A stretch of DNA of 64,000 bases from the NCBI RefSeq assembly GCF_965196975.1, contig NZ_OZ239981.1:1364001-1428000 (forward strand), in the 5' to 3' direction. How positions within the stretch are numbered: the first letter of the stretch is position 1; each line of letters opens with the position of its first letter. The notes under the pieces were generated by a model. It had not been told where the DNA came from, did not search any database, and saw only the letters and a program-made list of their open reading frames with translations. Made by a program: the position numbers and the translations under genes. The stretch is from Endozoicomonas sp965196975 (GTDB taxonomy: Bacteria > Pseudomonadota > Gammaproteobacteria > Pseudomonadales > Endozoicomonadaceae). This document shows, piece after piece, positions 33,116-42,188 of this stretch.

Positions 33116-33246
33116 GGTTACCTGCTAACTTTTAAACAGTCGTTACCCGCGAGCAAGGAATATGCTATTTTATGCCGCCTATATAAGGCAGTAAGGGTTC
33201 GACTCACCGTGAAAATCCCGGGAGTTTCGAATCCGAAGGAGCAAAT

Positions 33247-34194
33247 GTGACAGGTTCCAATGAGTCCTGCGAAGGACTGGTGTCTATTCGAGACTTTGTA
33301 CGCTGGGGAGCGAGCCGTTTTAATGAGGCGGGTTTGTTCTTTGGTCATGGCAGTGATAATGCGCTGGATGAGTCCCTGCATCTGGTTTTCCAAGTGCTGC
33401 AACTGCCCTGGGATCTTCCCGACAACTATCTTGACAGTCGTTTAACCCTTCGTGAACGTGAAAAACTGGCCAACCTGATTGAAGAGCGGGCGGTCAGTCG
33501 TAAACCCCTGGCCTATCTTGTGAACCAGGCGTGGTTCTGTGATATGCCGTTTTATGTGGACGAGCGGGTTCTGGTTCCCCGTTCCCCCATTGCTGAACTG
33601 ATTCTCCAGCAGTTCCAGCCGTGGCTGGGCGATGTAGAGATCAGCCGTGTGCTTGACCTGTGCTCAGGTTCCGGTTGTATTGGCATTGCGGCAGCGCATG
33701 CGTTTCCTGAATCTCAGGTGGATCTACTGGATATTTCTGAAGATGCGCTGGAAGTGGCCAATATCAATATTGATCGCCACGAGCTCTGGGGCAGGGTACA
33801 GGCCATTAAGTCGGATTTGTTTGATTTCTTTGATGCCTTGCCAGAGCGCCCACGGTATAAACTCATTTTGAGTAATCCACCTTATGTGGATGCTGAAGAT
33901 ATGTCCGATATGCCGGAAGAGTTTACCCATGAACCAGAGCTGGGTCTGGCCGCCGGAGATGACGGACTTGATTTCGCCCGTTCCATTCTGGCGCAGGCCG
34001 GTGATTACCTGGATGAACAGGGGCTGCTGGTACTGGAAGTGGGCAACAGCCAGTGGGCTTTACAGGATGAGTATCCGGAAGTACCGTTTGTCTGGCCTGA
34101 TTTCGAAAAAGGTGGTCATGGCGTTCTGGTTCTGTCCGCTGAAGATTGCAGAAAGTATCAGTCTTTGTTCAAGAATCGGTTAAAAGCCCTGTAA
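33247..34194 (+). CDS. prmB: Ribosomal protein uL3 glutamine methyltransferase
   Basis: A 315-residue SAM-dependent methyltransferase that modifies a glutamine of ribosomal protein uL3. The N-terminal helical domain recognises the substrate. Motif I is seen as VLDLCSGSGCIGIAAA (about 136-151), and the catalytic NPPY is in LILSNPPYVDAED (about 201-213), defining the PrmB/PrmC/HemK group. The GTG start at 33247 follows GAAGGAGC with normal spacing. The adjacent aroC start lies 54 bp downstream, a prmB-aroC pairing common in gammaproteobacteria. Confidence 0.94.
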   Translation: MTGSNESCEGLVSIRDFVRWGASRFNEAGLFFGHGSDNALDESLHLVFQVLQLPWDLPDNYLDSRLTLREREKLANLIEERAVSRKPLAYLVNQAWFCDMPFYVDERVLVPRSPIAELILQQFQPWLGDVEISRVLDLCSGSGCIGIAAAHAFPESQVDLLDISEDALEVANINIDRHELWGRVQAIKSDLFDFFDALPERPRYKLILSNPPYVDAEDMSDMPEEFTHEPELGLAAGDDGLDFARSILAQAGDYLDEQGLLVLEVGNSQWALQDEYPEVPFVWPDFEKGGHGVLVLSAEDCRKYQSLFKNRLKAL

Positions 34195-34248
34195 TGGGCT
34201 TTTAAGGTTTTTAGATTTTTCTGAAAATAAGAATGAGATCGCTTAAGT

Positions 34249-35331
34249 ATGGCAGGAAATAGTATAGGACAACTGTTCAGGGTCACTACCTTTGGTGAGT
34301 CCCATGGTCTGGCGCTGGGTTGCATTGTTGACGGTTGCCCCCCGGGGTTGTCAATCACCGAAGCGGATCTGCAGGTTGATCTCGATCGTCGTAAGCCGGG
34401 TACGTCCAAATTCACAACCCAGCGTCGTGAGCCGGATCAGGTTAAGATCCTGTCTGGCGTCTTTGAGGGAGTGACCACCGGTGCCCCCATTGGTCTGTTA
34501 ATTGAGAACCAGGATCAGCGTTCCAAGGATTACTCCAATATCAAGGATCTGTTCAGGCCAGGTCATGCTGATTACACCTACACCCATAAATACGGTGTTC
34601 GGGATTATCGTGGTGGTGGCCGTTCATCCGCTAGGGAAACGGCCATGAGGGTTGCTGCCGGAGCCATTGCCCGCAAGTACCTGCAGTCTCAGGGTATTGA
34701 AGTGCGTGGCTGGCTGTCCCAGATCGGTGATATCCGTGTTGAGAAGCTGGATTGGGATGAAGTCAGAAATAACCCGTTTTTCTCACCAGACGCGGACAAA
34801 GTACCGGAAATGGAAGCGTTGATTACCAGTCTTCGTTCGGAAGGTAACTCAGTAGGTGCCCGGGTTTCCGTCATGGCGACCGGTGTCCCCCCCGGGCTTG
34901 GAGAACCCGTCTTTGATCGCCTTGATGCAGATCTGGCACACTCTCTGATGAGCATTAATGCCGTGAAGGGCGTTGAAATCGGTGATGGATTTGCCAGTGT
35001 CGGCCAGAAGGGTACAGAGCATCGGGATGAGATTACCCCAGATGGCTTCCTTTCAAACCATGCTGGTGGAACTCTGGGTGGTATCAGTTCCGGGCAGGAT
35101 CTTGTTGCGCATATCGCCCTTAAGCCAACGTCCAGTATTACCACCCCAGGCCAGTCCATTAATATGCAGGGTGAGCCGGTTGAGGTCGTGACCAAAGGGC
35201 GCCATGATCCCTGCGTAGGTATTCGTGCGGTTCCCATTGCGGAAGCGATGATGGCGATTACGCTGATGGATCACTTTATGCGGCATCGGGCACAGAATGC
35301 GGACGTGGTCAGTCCGGCACCGGTTGTTTAA
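34249..35331 (+). CDS. aroC: Chorismate synthase
   Basis: A 360-residue flavin-dependent enzyme that converts EPSP to chorismate, the last step of the common aromatic pathway feeding trp genes near 59 kb. Signatures are GESHG (near residue 16), the RYGVRDYRGGGRSSARET-type region (about 114-131) and the C-terminal HDPCVGIRAVPIAEAM (about 321-336). Length fits bacterial AroC. It is followed at once by a bidirectional terminator. Confidence 0.97.
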   Translation: MAGNSIGQLFRVTTFGESHGLALGCIVDGCPPGLSITEADLQVDLDRRKPGTSKFTTQRREPDQVKILSGVFEGVTTGAPIGLLIENQDQRSKDYSNIKDLFRPGHADYTYTHKYGVRDYRGGGRSSARETAMRVAAGAIARKYLQSQGIEVRGWLSQIGDIRVEKLDWDEVRNNPFFSPDADKVPEMEALITSLRSEGNSVGARVSVMATGVPPGLGEPVFDRLDADLAHSLMSINAVKGVEIGDGFASVGQKGTEHRDEITPDGFLSNHAGGTLGGISSGQDLVAHIALKPTSSITTPGQSINMQGEPVEVVTKGRHDPCVGIRAVPIAEAMMAITLMDHFMRHRAQNADVVSPAPVV

Positions 35332-35340
35332 AACATAAAA

Positions 35341-35366
35341 AGGCTTCCATCCGGAAGCCTTTTTTA
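35341..35366. terminator. Bidirectional terminator after aroC
   Basis: AGGCTTCC at 35341-35348 pairs with GGAAGCCT at 35353-35360 around a 4-nt loop. A T-run follows and A-rich sequence precedes it, so it serves aroC and the convergent phosphoribosyltransferase gene. Confidence 0.9.
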
Positions 35367-35384
35367 TTTGCAGATCAGCGTATT

Positions 35385-35900
35385 TTATTGGCCAAATGCA
35401 TCAATGTTTTCGGCATCCCAGGCATAATTGATCCAGTAATCTTCGATCTCTTCGCCCACAAAGAAGTGCTTGAGCTGTTCAGGAAGCTGTCCTTTCTTTT
35501 CCTTCTTTTTATTGTGCACGACAAAGGCAGAAAACTCGGCGCCAGGGTGACTGTCGAACAGATGCTGAAGAGTAAACTCGAGCGTTGTCCTCTCGTCGTC
35601 TACCTCATCAATCACCAGTACCTTCTTACCGGTCAGGTCGATGTCTGTTTCCAGCCACTGCAGTTTGATGGGCTGACTGGCTGGCGCTGTACCGGTCTCA
35701 TCGCTGTATCGAGACAGAGAAACGATCAGAATAGGGCGGTTAATGTAGGTCCGCATGATGCGCGCGGGGATCAGGCCGCCACCACCGATGGCCAGCAGAT
35801 AGTCGGGCTCATAGCCAAGTTCGGCAATGGTTTTGGCCGTATTGCGGATGGTGTTATGAATATTGTTATAGGTAAAGTTGTATTGCTGAATGTTTGGCAT
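35385..35900 (-). CDS. Phosphoribosyltransferase-family protein
   Basis: A 171-residue type I phosphoribosyltransferase-like protein. The PRPP-binding loop appears as KKVLVIDEVDDERTTLEFTL (about 92-111), and an upstream GGGGLIPARIM segment (about 39-49) forms the second PRPP contact. Size and motifs fit purine or xanthine phosphoribosyltransferases. The base specificity cannot be decided; the acidic pair in VIDEVDDERT differs from the usual DDVLDTGRT. Confidence 0.82.
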   Translation of the reverse strand: MPNIQQYNFTYNNIHNTIRNTAKTIAELGYEPDYLLAIGGGGLIPARIMRTYINRPILIVSLSRYSDETGTAPASQPIKLQWLETDIDLTGKKVLVIDEVDDERTTLEFTLQHLFDSHPGAEFSAFVVHNKKKEKKGQLPEQLKHFFVGEEIEDYWINYAWDAENIDAFGQ

Positions 35901-36115
35901 AGAAGATCGGCATCAGGCCATAGGAAAATAAATCCGAGAATTTTATGGAAGTGTTTACCATTCTGCAATATACAACCTGGCCTCTCTGAATATTTCTTGC
36001 TGACGGGTGGAAAGTAAGAATAACTTGGCGACACATAATACGCATAGTCGCCGTCAGGATTTAGGAATATTATACCTCGCCTTTCTTCCCCTCTTACCTT
36101 GAACAGGCCATTACC

Positions 36116-37831
36116 GTGCCACATCGAGCCCATCTACTGTCATTGAAACTCTGCCATGCTCTGAGTCAGGCCTGCATTGCAGACAAGTATACTGGTAAGC
36201 GCTTTGCCAACGATCTTCTGGCGGGGTTGACCGTCGGGATTATTGCTATTCCATTATCCATGGCACTGGCGATTGCCAGTGGTGTTGCGCCGCAGTACGG
36301 TCTTTATACGGCGATCATCAGTGGGTTTATTATTGCCTTGCTGGGTGGTTCGCGTTACAGCATATCTGGCCCAACTGCGGCTTTTGTCGTACTGCTCTTT
36401 CCCGTCGCTGAAAAATTTGGTCTTGCCGGGCTGTTACTGGCAACAGTAATGTCCGGAATCATTCTGGTGCTGATGGCACTGATGCGCCTCGGACGTCTTA
36501 TCCAATACATACCGGAGTCAATTACACTGGGATTTACTGCTGGTATTGGTGTTGTGATTGCGACGCTTCAGTTGAAAGATTTTTTTGGGATGACCGTTAG
36601 CGCCATGCCAGAACACTACTGGGAGAAAGTAGCTGTTCTGGTCAATGGTGCAGGCAGTACCCACTGGCCAAGCCTGCTGATTGCCGTTGTGACATTAGCT
36701 GTGATGTTGTTATGGCCGCGGTTACGGCTACCTGTTCCCGCTCATTTGCCGGCGGTGATTATTGGTAGTTTATTGGCCCTGGTGATGGGGCGTTATGGCT
36801 TTGAGGTTGAAACCATTGGTAGCCGGTTCCAGTACCTGTTACCTGATGGCTCCATGGGAATGGGGATTCCACCTTTCCTTCCCGAGTTTGCCTGGCCCTG
36901 GATGCAGGCAGGTGTTGATGGGCAGCCGCTGGGAATCAGCTGGTCTTTGGTTCAGGCGTTATTGCCATCAGCGTTTGCCATCGCCATGCTGGGCGCTATT
37001 GAATCGCTGTTGTGTGCGGTTGTTCTTGATGGCATGACGGGCACACGACACAGTGCAAACAGTGAGCTGTTAGGGCAGGGTGTCGGTAACATTGTTGCGC
37101 CATTTTTTGGCGGGATTCCAGCCACCGCCGCCATTGCCCGGTCGGCCGCCAACGTGAAAGCCGGGGCACAGAGTCCGGTGTCAGGTATGGTGCACGCGTT
37201 GGTTGTACTGCTGGCGCTGGTAGCGCTCACCGGTATTCTTTCTTACATACCCATGTCGGCGATGGCCGCCCTGCTGTTGGTGGTTGCCTGGAACATGAGC
37301 GAAGCGCCTAAAGCCGTACACCTGTTGAAAACGGCACCGCGCAGCGATGTGCTGGTTTTTCTGGTCTGTTTTTTCCTGACCGTGGTCTTCGATATGGTCA
37401 TTGCCATCAGTGTCGGTGTTGTACTGGCAGCATTGCTGTTTATGAAAGAAGTTGCTGAGATGATACAGGTCAGGGATATCACCAGTGATAAGCGCTATGT
37501 AAATACACCAGTATCAGAAACGACAGCCGTGCTGCGCATTGAGGGGCCGCTGTTTTTTGCTGCTGCTGATCATGTATTTGGAGAGATCAGTCGTTTAAGT
37601 CAGGATAAACACACAATCGTGTTACAGATGGAAAGCGTCTATCTGCTGGATGCAGGAGGGCTCTCTGCACTTACTCGATTGATTGAGCAGTGCAGGAAGA
37701 ACGATACTCGGCTATTGATCAGCGAATTACAATTTCAGCCATTGAAAACACTGGCCCGAGCCGGTATTGAGCCTGTTGAACGGGTAGTGAAGTTTTATCC
37801 TTCATTGAATGATGCCCTGGTGGAAGTGTGA
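36116..37831 (+). CDS. SulP-family anion transporter with STAS domain
   Basis: A 571-residue inner-membrane transporter of the SLC26/SulP family, resembling DauA (C4-dicarboxylates) and bacterial sulfate carriers. A hydrophobic core of some 12-14 helices (about 35-440) holds the signature ASGVAPQYGLYTAIISGFI (about 55-73) and the GGIPATAAIARSAANV segment (about 338-353). The cytoplasmic STAS domain covers about 465-565, with VLQMESVYLLDAGGLSAL. The start at 36116 is a GTG. The substrate cannot be read from sequence alone. The gene is alone and ends at a shared terminator. Confidence 0.87.
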   Translation: MPHRAHLLSLKLCHALSQACIADKYTGKRFANDLLAGLTVGIIAIPLSMALAIASGVAPQYGLYTAIISGFIIALLGGSRYSISGPTAAFVVLLFPVAEKFGLAGLLLATVMSGIILVLMALMRLGRLIQYIPESITLGFTAGIGVVIATLQLKDFFGMTVSAMPEHYWEKVAVLVNGAGSTHWPSLLIAVVTLAVMLLWPRLRLPVPAHLPAVIIGSLLALVMGRYGFEVETIGSRFQYLLPDGSMGMGIPPFLPEFAWPWMQAGVDGQPLGISWSLVQALLPSAFAIAMLGAIESLLCAVVLDGMTGTRHSANSELLGQGVGNIVAPFFGGIPATAAIARSAANVKAGAQSPVSGMVHALVVLLALVALTGILSYIPMSAMAALLLVVAWNMSEAPKAVHLLKTAPRSDVLVFLVCFFLTVVFDMVIAISVGVVLAALLFMKEVAEMIQVRDITSDKRYVNTPVSETTAVLRIEGPLFFAAADHVFGEISRLSQDKHTIVLQMESVYLLDAGGLSALTRLIEQCRKNDTRLLISELQFQPLKTLARAGIEPVERVVKFYPSLNDALVEV

Positions 37832-37867
37832 GTCGACCTGTATAAAAAGCAGTGTCATTAGAATGAA

Positions 37868-37893
37868 AAAAGGCATCCAAATGGATGCCTTTT
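37868..37893. terminator. Bidirectional terminator, SulP gene and acyl-CoA ligase gene
   Basis: AAAAGGCATCC at 37868-37878 pairs perfectly with 37883-37893 around a 4-nt AAAT loop, between convergent genes. Confidence 0.9.
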
Positions 37894-37918
37894 CTATGGT
37901 GCCTGAAAAATACAATTG

Positions 37919-39745
37919 TCAGGCTTTTGCCTTGGAAGCGTACATTGCCTCTATCTCTTTCTGGAAACGCTTCATGATAATTTTACGACGCAGTTTCAAT
38001 GTCGGTGTGATCTCACCCAGTTCGATTGAAAACTCCTTCGGTAAAAGTGTGAATTTTTTCACCTGCTCAAATTTGGCAAGCCCTTCCTGTACCTTAATTA
38101 CACGCTCCTGAATCAGCTCTTGAATACTGCTGTGTTGAATCAGCTCCTTGTGATTCTTGTATTTCAGGTTCAAGGCTTTTGCGTGTTCTTCCAGTGCTTC
38201 GAATGCAGGTACAATCAAGGCGGTCACATAGTTTCTGGCATCAGCGATAATTGCAATCTGCTCGATAAAGCGGTCTTTGGTCAGGGTGCCTTCAATATAT
38301 TGAGGGGCAATGTATTTACCATTGGACGTCTTCATCAACTCCTTGATGCGCTCAGTCATGCGCAGTGCACCGTTTTCATCGATCAGGCCGGCATCGCCAG
38401 TATGCAGCCAGCCGTCAGCGGTAAAGGTTTTGGCGGTCTCTTCCGGCTTTTTGTAATAGCCGCGCATTACGGTATCGCCTTTTACCTGGATTTCACCTTC
38501 TGCACCGATGCGCACCTGTATGCCTGGTAAAGGAATACCACAGGAGCCAAATTCAAATTCAGTATCGCGGAAGCAAGTCACGGTTGCTACGGTTTCGGTC
38601 ATGCCGTAACCGACTTTTACATCAATACCAAGGGCATGGAAGAAACGGTTGATGTCGTCATCAAGACGAGCACCACCACAGGGCATAAATCGGATATTAC
38701 CGCCCAGGCCTTCTCGAATTTTGCTGAATACCATTTTATCCGCGATTTTGTTGAGCTTCTCCAGATATGCAGGAGCGTCATCACCCTTGCGGCGGTATTC
38801 CATATTGGCAGTGCCAATTTTTACGGCGGTATTAAAAATCATGCGCCTAACAAATGGAGCAGTGGATACTTTCCCGTGAATGGTTGTATAGACCTTTTCG
38901 AAGAACCTGGGGACGACGCACAGTACCGTTGGTTTAACGGTTTTCAGAGCCTCACTGACCTGATGAGGGTCTTTAAGGTATACATTGGTTGCACCACGGG
39001 CCAGCGCATAAAAACTCCAGGCGCGCTCAAAAATATGGCTGAGTGGCAGGAAGCAGAGAGAGGTATCCAGACTGTCCAGATGGATGATCTGGTCATGACC
39101 TCGAAAGCTGGCCGCCATATTGGCGAAGTCCAGCATAACGCCTTTGGGCTCGCCAGTAGTGCCGGAGGTATAGATCAGAGTAAACAGGTCTTCCATGCAG
39201 CGGGCAGCCAGTCTTTCTTCGAGAATGGCCTGTTCTACACCATGCTGGATAAAGTCATCAAAGTAGAGTGCCTGCGGGCAGCTTGCAATATCAACTGATC
39301 GGTCAAAGACAACAATGGTCTTTAACGTGGCTGACTGAGCCAGCAACTCAAGCGCACCCTGGTATTGTGCCTGCTCACCCACGAACAGCAGAGAGGCTTC
39401 TGTTTCATCCAGAATGTATTTGACCTGTTCAGTGGTGCTGGTGGGGTACAATGGCACGGTAACCAGTCGTGCCTGAAGGCAGGCCAGGTCGGCTACTGTC
39501 CACTGAGGCATATTCTGGGACCATATGCCCACTTTTGCCTGTACACGAAGGTTATGTTTCAGCAGTGCACGGGAAGCCTGGTCAATCTTTTCACTGAGCT
39601 GATGCCAGCTGACTTCCTGCCACTCGTTTTGATGAGCATCTTGATCAGAGCTTTGAGTGGCGAAGCGCATGGCGATATGTTCCGGGCTGCGCTGGGCACG
39701 ATCACGGATCTGGCTGATCAGGTGCATGTTCAAGGGAGAGTTCAT
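37919..39745 (-). CDS. Long-chain acyl-CoA synthetase (AMP-forming)
   Basis: About 608 residues of an ANL-superfamily ligase that activates long-chain fatty acids with ATP and CoA. The AMP-binding motif LIYTSGTTGEPKGVML lies near residue 190. The VGYGMTETVATVTCF region follows near 350, and the TGDAGLIDENGALRMTERIKELMKTSNGKYI stretch lies further on. It fits the FAA1/FadD15-like branch rather than E. coli FadD. The start at 39745 (MNSPLNMHLI) is preferred because the 39 extra in-frame codons upstream do not look conserved. It is a single gene, convergent with the SulP gene. Confidence 0.88.
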   Translation of the reverse strand: MNSPLNMHLISQIRDRAQRSPEHIAMRFATQSSDQDAHQNEWQEVSWHQLSEKIDQASRALLKHNLRVQAKVGIWSQNMPQWTVADLACLQARLVTVPLYPTSTTEQVKYILDETEASLLFVGEQAQYQGALELLAQSATLKTIVVFDRSVDIASCPQALYFDDFIQHGVEQAILEERLAARCMEDLFTLIYTSGTTGEPKGVMLDFANMAASFRGHDQIIHLDSLDTSLCFLPLSHIFERAWSFYALARGATNVYLKDPHQVSEALKTVKPTVLCVVPRFFEKVYTTIHGKVSTAPFVRRMIFNTAVKIGTANMEYRRKGDDAPAYLEKLNKIADKMVFSKIREGLGGNIRFMPCGGARLDDDINRFFHALGIDVKVGYGMTETVATVTCFRDTEFEFGSCGIPLPGIQVRIGAEGEIQVKGDTVMRGYYKKPEETAKTFTADGWLHTGDAGLIDENGALRMTERIKELMKTSNGKYIAPQYIEGTLTKDRFIEQIAIIADARNYVTALIVPAFEALEEHAKALNLKYKNHKELIQHSSIQELIQERVIKVQEGLAKFEQVKKFTLLPKEFSIELGEITPTLKLRRKIIMKRFQKEIEAMYASKAKA

Positions 39746-39862
39746 CGGCACAGAAAGTATTCTCAACAGCTGGATGAAAATGTAGACAACAAAATGATGG
39801 AAGCCTGATGTTACAGGATGACTTGGAATACCAAAATTGATCCAGATCATTTTTGGTGACAT

Positions 39863-40042
39863 CCAGAACGGGAAAATGTAACGGTTAGTAACGATTATTA
39901 CTGGACGTAAACAAACCCCATCATTTTTGTGGAATGGGTGTAGATTATACCATCACTGAGTCTGCTGAATCTGTTTTATATCTTCTCCAGTCTGGAATCT
40001 TGGCCCAGATGAATAATACTCATATGCTATGTTTTAGATTGA
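39863..40042. other. Spacer upstream of the acyl-CoA ligase gene
   Basis: This short AT-rich spacer, together with the decayed gene at 40043-40548, makes up the 0.8-kb gap between the ligase start and the trkH stop. No separate gene, hairpin or RNA was recognised in it. Confidence 0.4.
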
Positions 40043-40548
40043 TTCTCTGATGAGAGGCAAGTCGATGGTGATGCCCGTGTTGAGCTTCTTTATTTCCGTG
40101 TATTTGCAGGGAAATTGTGTTCAGTGGTGCTGATGTTGGCTGCCGTTGGGCCTGTATACAGTTTACAGGTTATCTCTGCTTATACTGGTGACTTCTGGCC
40201 GGATAACATTGATGGAACGCATTGCTTCCCGGAATATCATCGGTTAATAGCGGATCAGCAAAGGGCAAGGTTGCACTGTATAAGGTTCAGGTAAGTGAAG
40301 AGCCGCTCGAAATTCATAGTAATGACCGGACCTTTTTTCTGATAGGACGACTGAATTCATAAACTTCTGTGGTGAGTCTTGCCAATGGTGATGCCGTGCT
40401 GAACTTTGCAAAACCGGCTGAAGAGTCCGCAGATCGCCCTAAAGTCTGGATTCTTAATGAACATAGTCACTACTCATTAACAAACCAGATTTCGGGTGGG
40501 GAGCCTGCCTACTTAATTGAACTGAGCCCGAAACCCATCAGTGAGTAG
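40043..40548 (+). pseudogene. Decayed small secreted-protein gene
   Basis: Two frames read as protein but do not connect. The first, to about 40255, encodes a signal-peptide-like stretch (LCSVVLMLAAVGPVYS) followed by polar sequence with DFWPDNIDG. From about 40256 coding-like sequence continues in another frame (KVALYKVQVSEEPLEIHSNDRT), meets a TAA, and resumes in frame with RPKVWILNEHSHYSLTNQ to a TAG at 40546-40548. A frameshift plus a nonsense codon in an exported protein of about 150 residues is the simplest reading. No family is recognised. Confidence 0.5.
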
Positions 40549-40549
40549 G

Positions 40550-41992
40550 TTATCCTTTCCAGAACGCAGGCGTAAAAAGCACAAGAACCGTAATAACCTC
40601 CAGTCGGCCAAGTAGCATCCCGACACTTAATATCCACTTGGCTGCATCAGGTAGAGAGCTGAAATTCCCGGCAGGACCAATGATGGTTCCCAGACCGGGG
40701 CCAACATTGGCTACGGCTGTGGTAGCTCCTGTGATACTGGTAATAGGGTCGAGATCACAAAGGGACAGCAAGAGGCTCATCAACGCAATAAGTAGAATGA
40801 AAAAGAAGCTGAAACCGATCAGAGACCGGAGTATTTCACTGCTGATTTGCTGGCCATTATAGGTTTGTACAAAACAGGCCCTTGGATGAACCAGTTGCTT
40901 TAGCTGAATGTTCAGTAACTTTCCTCCAATCTGAAAACGAAAAATCTTGATGCCTCCTGCCGTTGAACCGGAGCAGCCTCCCACAAACAGTAGAAAGAAA
41001 AACATCAGATTGGAAAAACCGCCCCACAGCGTGTAATCACCATAGGCAAACCCGGTTGTGGTGACTGTTGAGGTGGTATTAAAAGAGACAAGAGTCAGTG
41101 ACTGTAGAAAGGTGTAGTCAGAGTGAAAGCATAACCAGATGCTCAGAACCAGCCAGACGACAAGAAGAAAACCAATAAAGGCCTGTACCTGGGTATCCTC
41201 ATAAAAGCAGCTGACTTCACCCCGCATGCAGCGAACAAACAGAACGAAGGGCAGGCTGGCAAGGATCATGAAAATGGTGCTTGTCCAGATGATAAACGGG
41301 TTTTTGAATAATCCCATGGACGCATCTGAGGTGGAGTATCCGCCGGTTGATACCGTGGTCATCGAATGGTTGATGGCTTCAAACCCGGTCATGCCTCCCA
41401 GGAAATAAAGGTAGGCGCAGATAGCTGTCATGATCAGATAGACAGTAACGATACGCTTGGCAATGCTGCCTGAGCGAGGCATGGCTTTTTCGGACCAATC
41501 GGACGATTCACTCTGGAACAACCTCATGCCACCTACTTTGAGAAATGGCAGAACGGCAACAGCCATCACAATAAAACCAATACCGCCAAACCATTGCAGC
41601 AGTGACCTCCAGATCAGTACGCTGGGGTCCATGTGATCCAGCCCGGTCAATATGGTGGATCCAGTGGTGGTAATACCCGACATGGTTTCAAAAAAAGCAT
41701 CGGTGTAGCTGATGGGGAGTTTGAACCAGAAGGGAAGTGCCGCAAAAGTGCATACTGCCAGCCAGCAGAGCGTGGTCAGTACAAAGACCTGCCTTGGTTT
41801 CATATTGAAATGTTCTGGCTTGAAATTGATGGTCAGGGCACCGCCTGTAATCAGAGTAATGCCAGCAGCAGCCACAAATTCCCAGATATCAGAGTCACCT
41901 GTCAGCAGATCGTAGATGACAGGAATCAGCATAAATTTGGCCATCGCGGTCAGGAACAGGCCAATCACATAGAGTACTGGACGGTGGTTCAT
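40550..41992 (-). CDS. trkH: Trk-type potassium uptake membrane protein
   Basis: A 480-residue inner-membrane K+ channel subunit with four pore-loop repeats. The TTTGSTI (about 111-117), STGGYST (about 222-228) and TTTGFAYGDY (about 323-332) segments look like selectivity-filter regions, and the SGSTAGGIK segment follows near 352-360. Length matches E. coli TrkH (483 residues). It works with the cytoplasmic TrkA gating ring, which is not encoded in this window. The stop lies just after the decayed gene on the other strand. Confidence 0.92.
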   Translation of the reverse strand: MNHRPVLYVIGLFLTAMAKFMLIPVIYDLLTGDSDIWEFVAAAGITLITGGALTINFKPEHFNMKPRQVFVLTTLCWLAVCTFAALPFWFKLPISYTDAFFETMSGITTTGSTILTGLDHMDPSVLIWRSLLQWFGGIGFIVMAVAVLPFLKVGGMRLFQSESSDWSEKAMPRSGSIAKRIVTVYLIMTAICAYLYFLGGMTGFEAINHSMTTVSTGGYSTSDASMGLFKNPFIIWTSTIFMILASLPFVLFVRCMRGEVSCFYEDTQVQAFIGFLLVVWLVLSIWLCFHSDYTFLQSLTLVSFNTTSTVTTTGFAYGDYTLWGGFSNLMFFFLLFVGGCSGSTAGGIKIFRFQIGGKLLNIQLKQLVHPRACFVQTYNGQQISSEILRSLIGFSFFFILLIALMSLLLSLCDLDPITSITGATTAVANVGPGLGTIIGPAGNFSSLPDAAKWILSVGMLLGRLEVITVLVLFTPAFWKG

Positions 41993-42022
41993 TCTTTTTA
42001 AATGGCAATAACTGAGAATAAA

Positions 42023-42114
42023 CGCCTTGAACCCTGGGGGTCTGTTGGACTTTTTCGCAGGTAGGTCAGCGTTAAGTCCAACAGGCTCCTGAGCTTAAAC
42101 AGCGGTACAAGGCG
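42023..42114. repeat. Nested inverted repeat between trkH and acuI-like gene
   Basis: CGCCTTGAACC at 42023-42033 pairs with 42104-42114 (10 of 11). Inside it, TCTGTTGGACTT at 42041-42052 pairs with AAGTCCAACAGG at 42074-42085 (11 of 12). The result is a 92-bp stem with an internal loop. It may be a repetitive extragenic element or an RNA hairpin. Confidence 0.6.
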
Positions 42115-42188
42115 TGGAGGATCGGTCAGATGCTGTTGGGTAACCGCATCTGACGAGTCTTGGAGAAGTTTAGAAGCTGGAAGTGGTA

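Noticed and set aside
39746..39862. Extended N-terminus of the acyl-CoA ligase
   Set aside because: The added residues are hydrophobic and unlike the family. The conserved start is near 39745.
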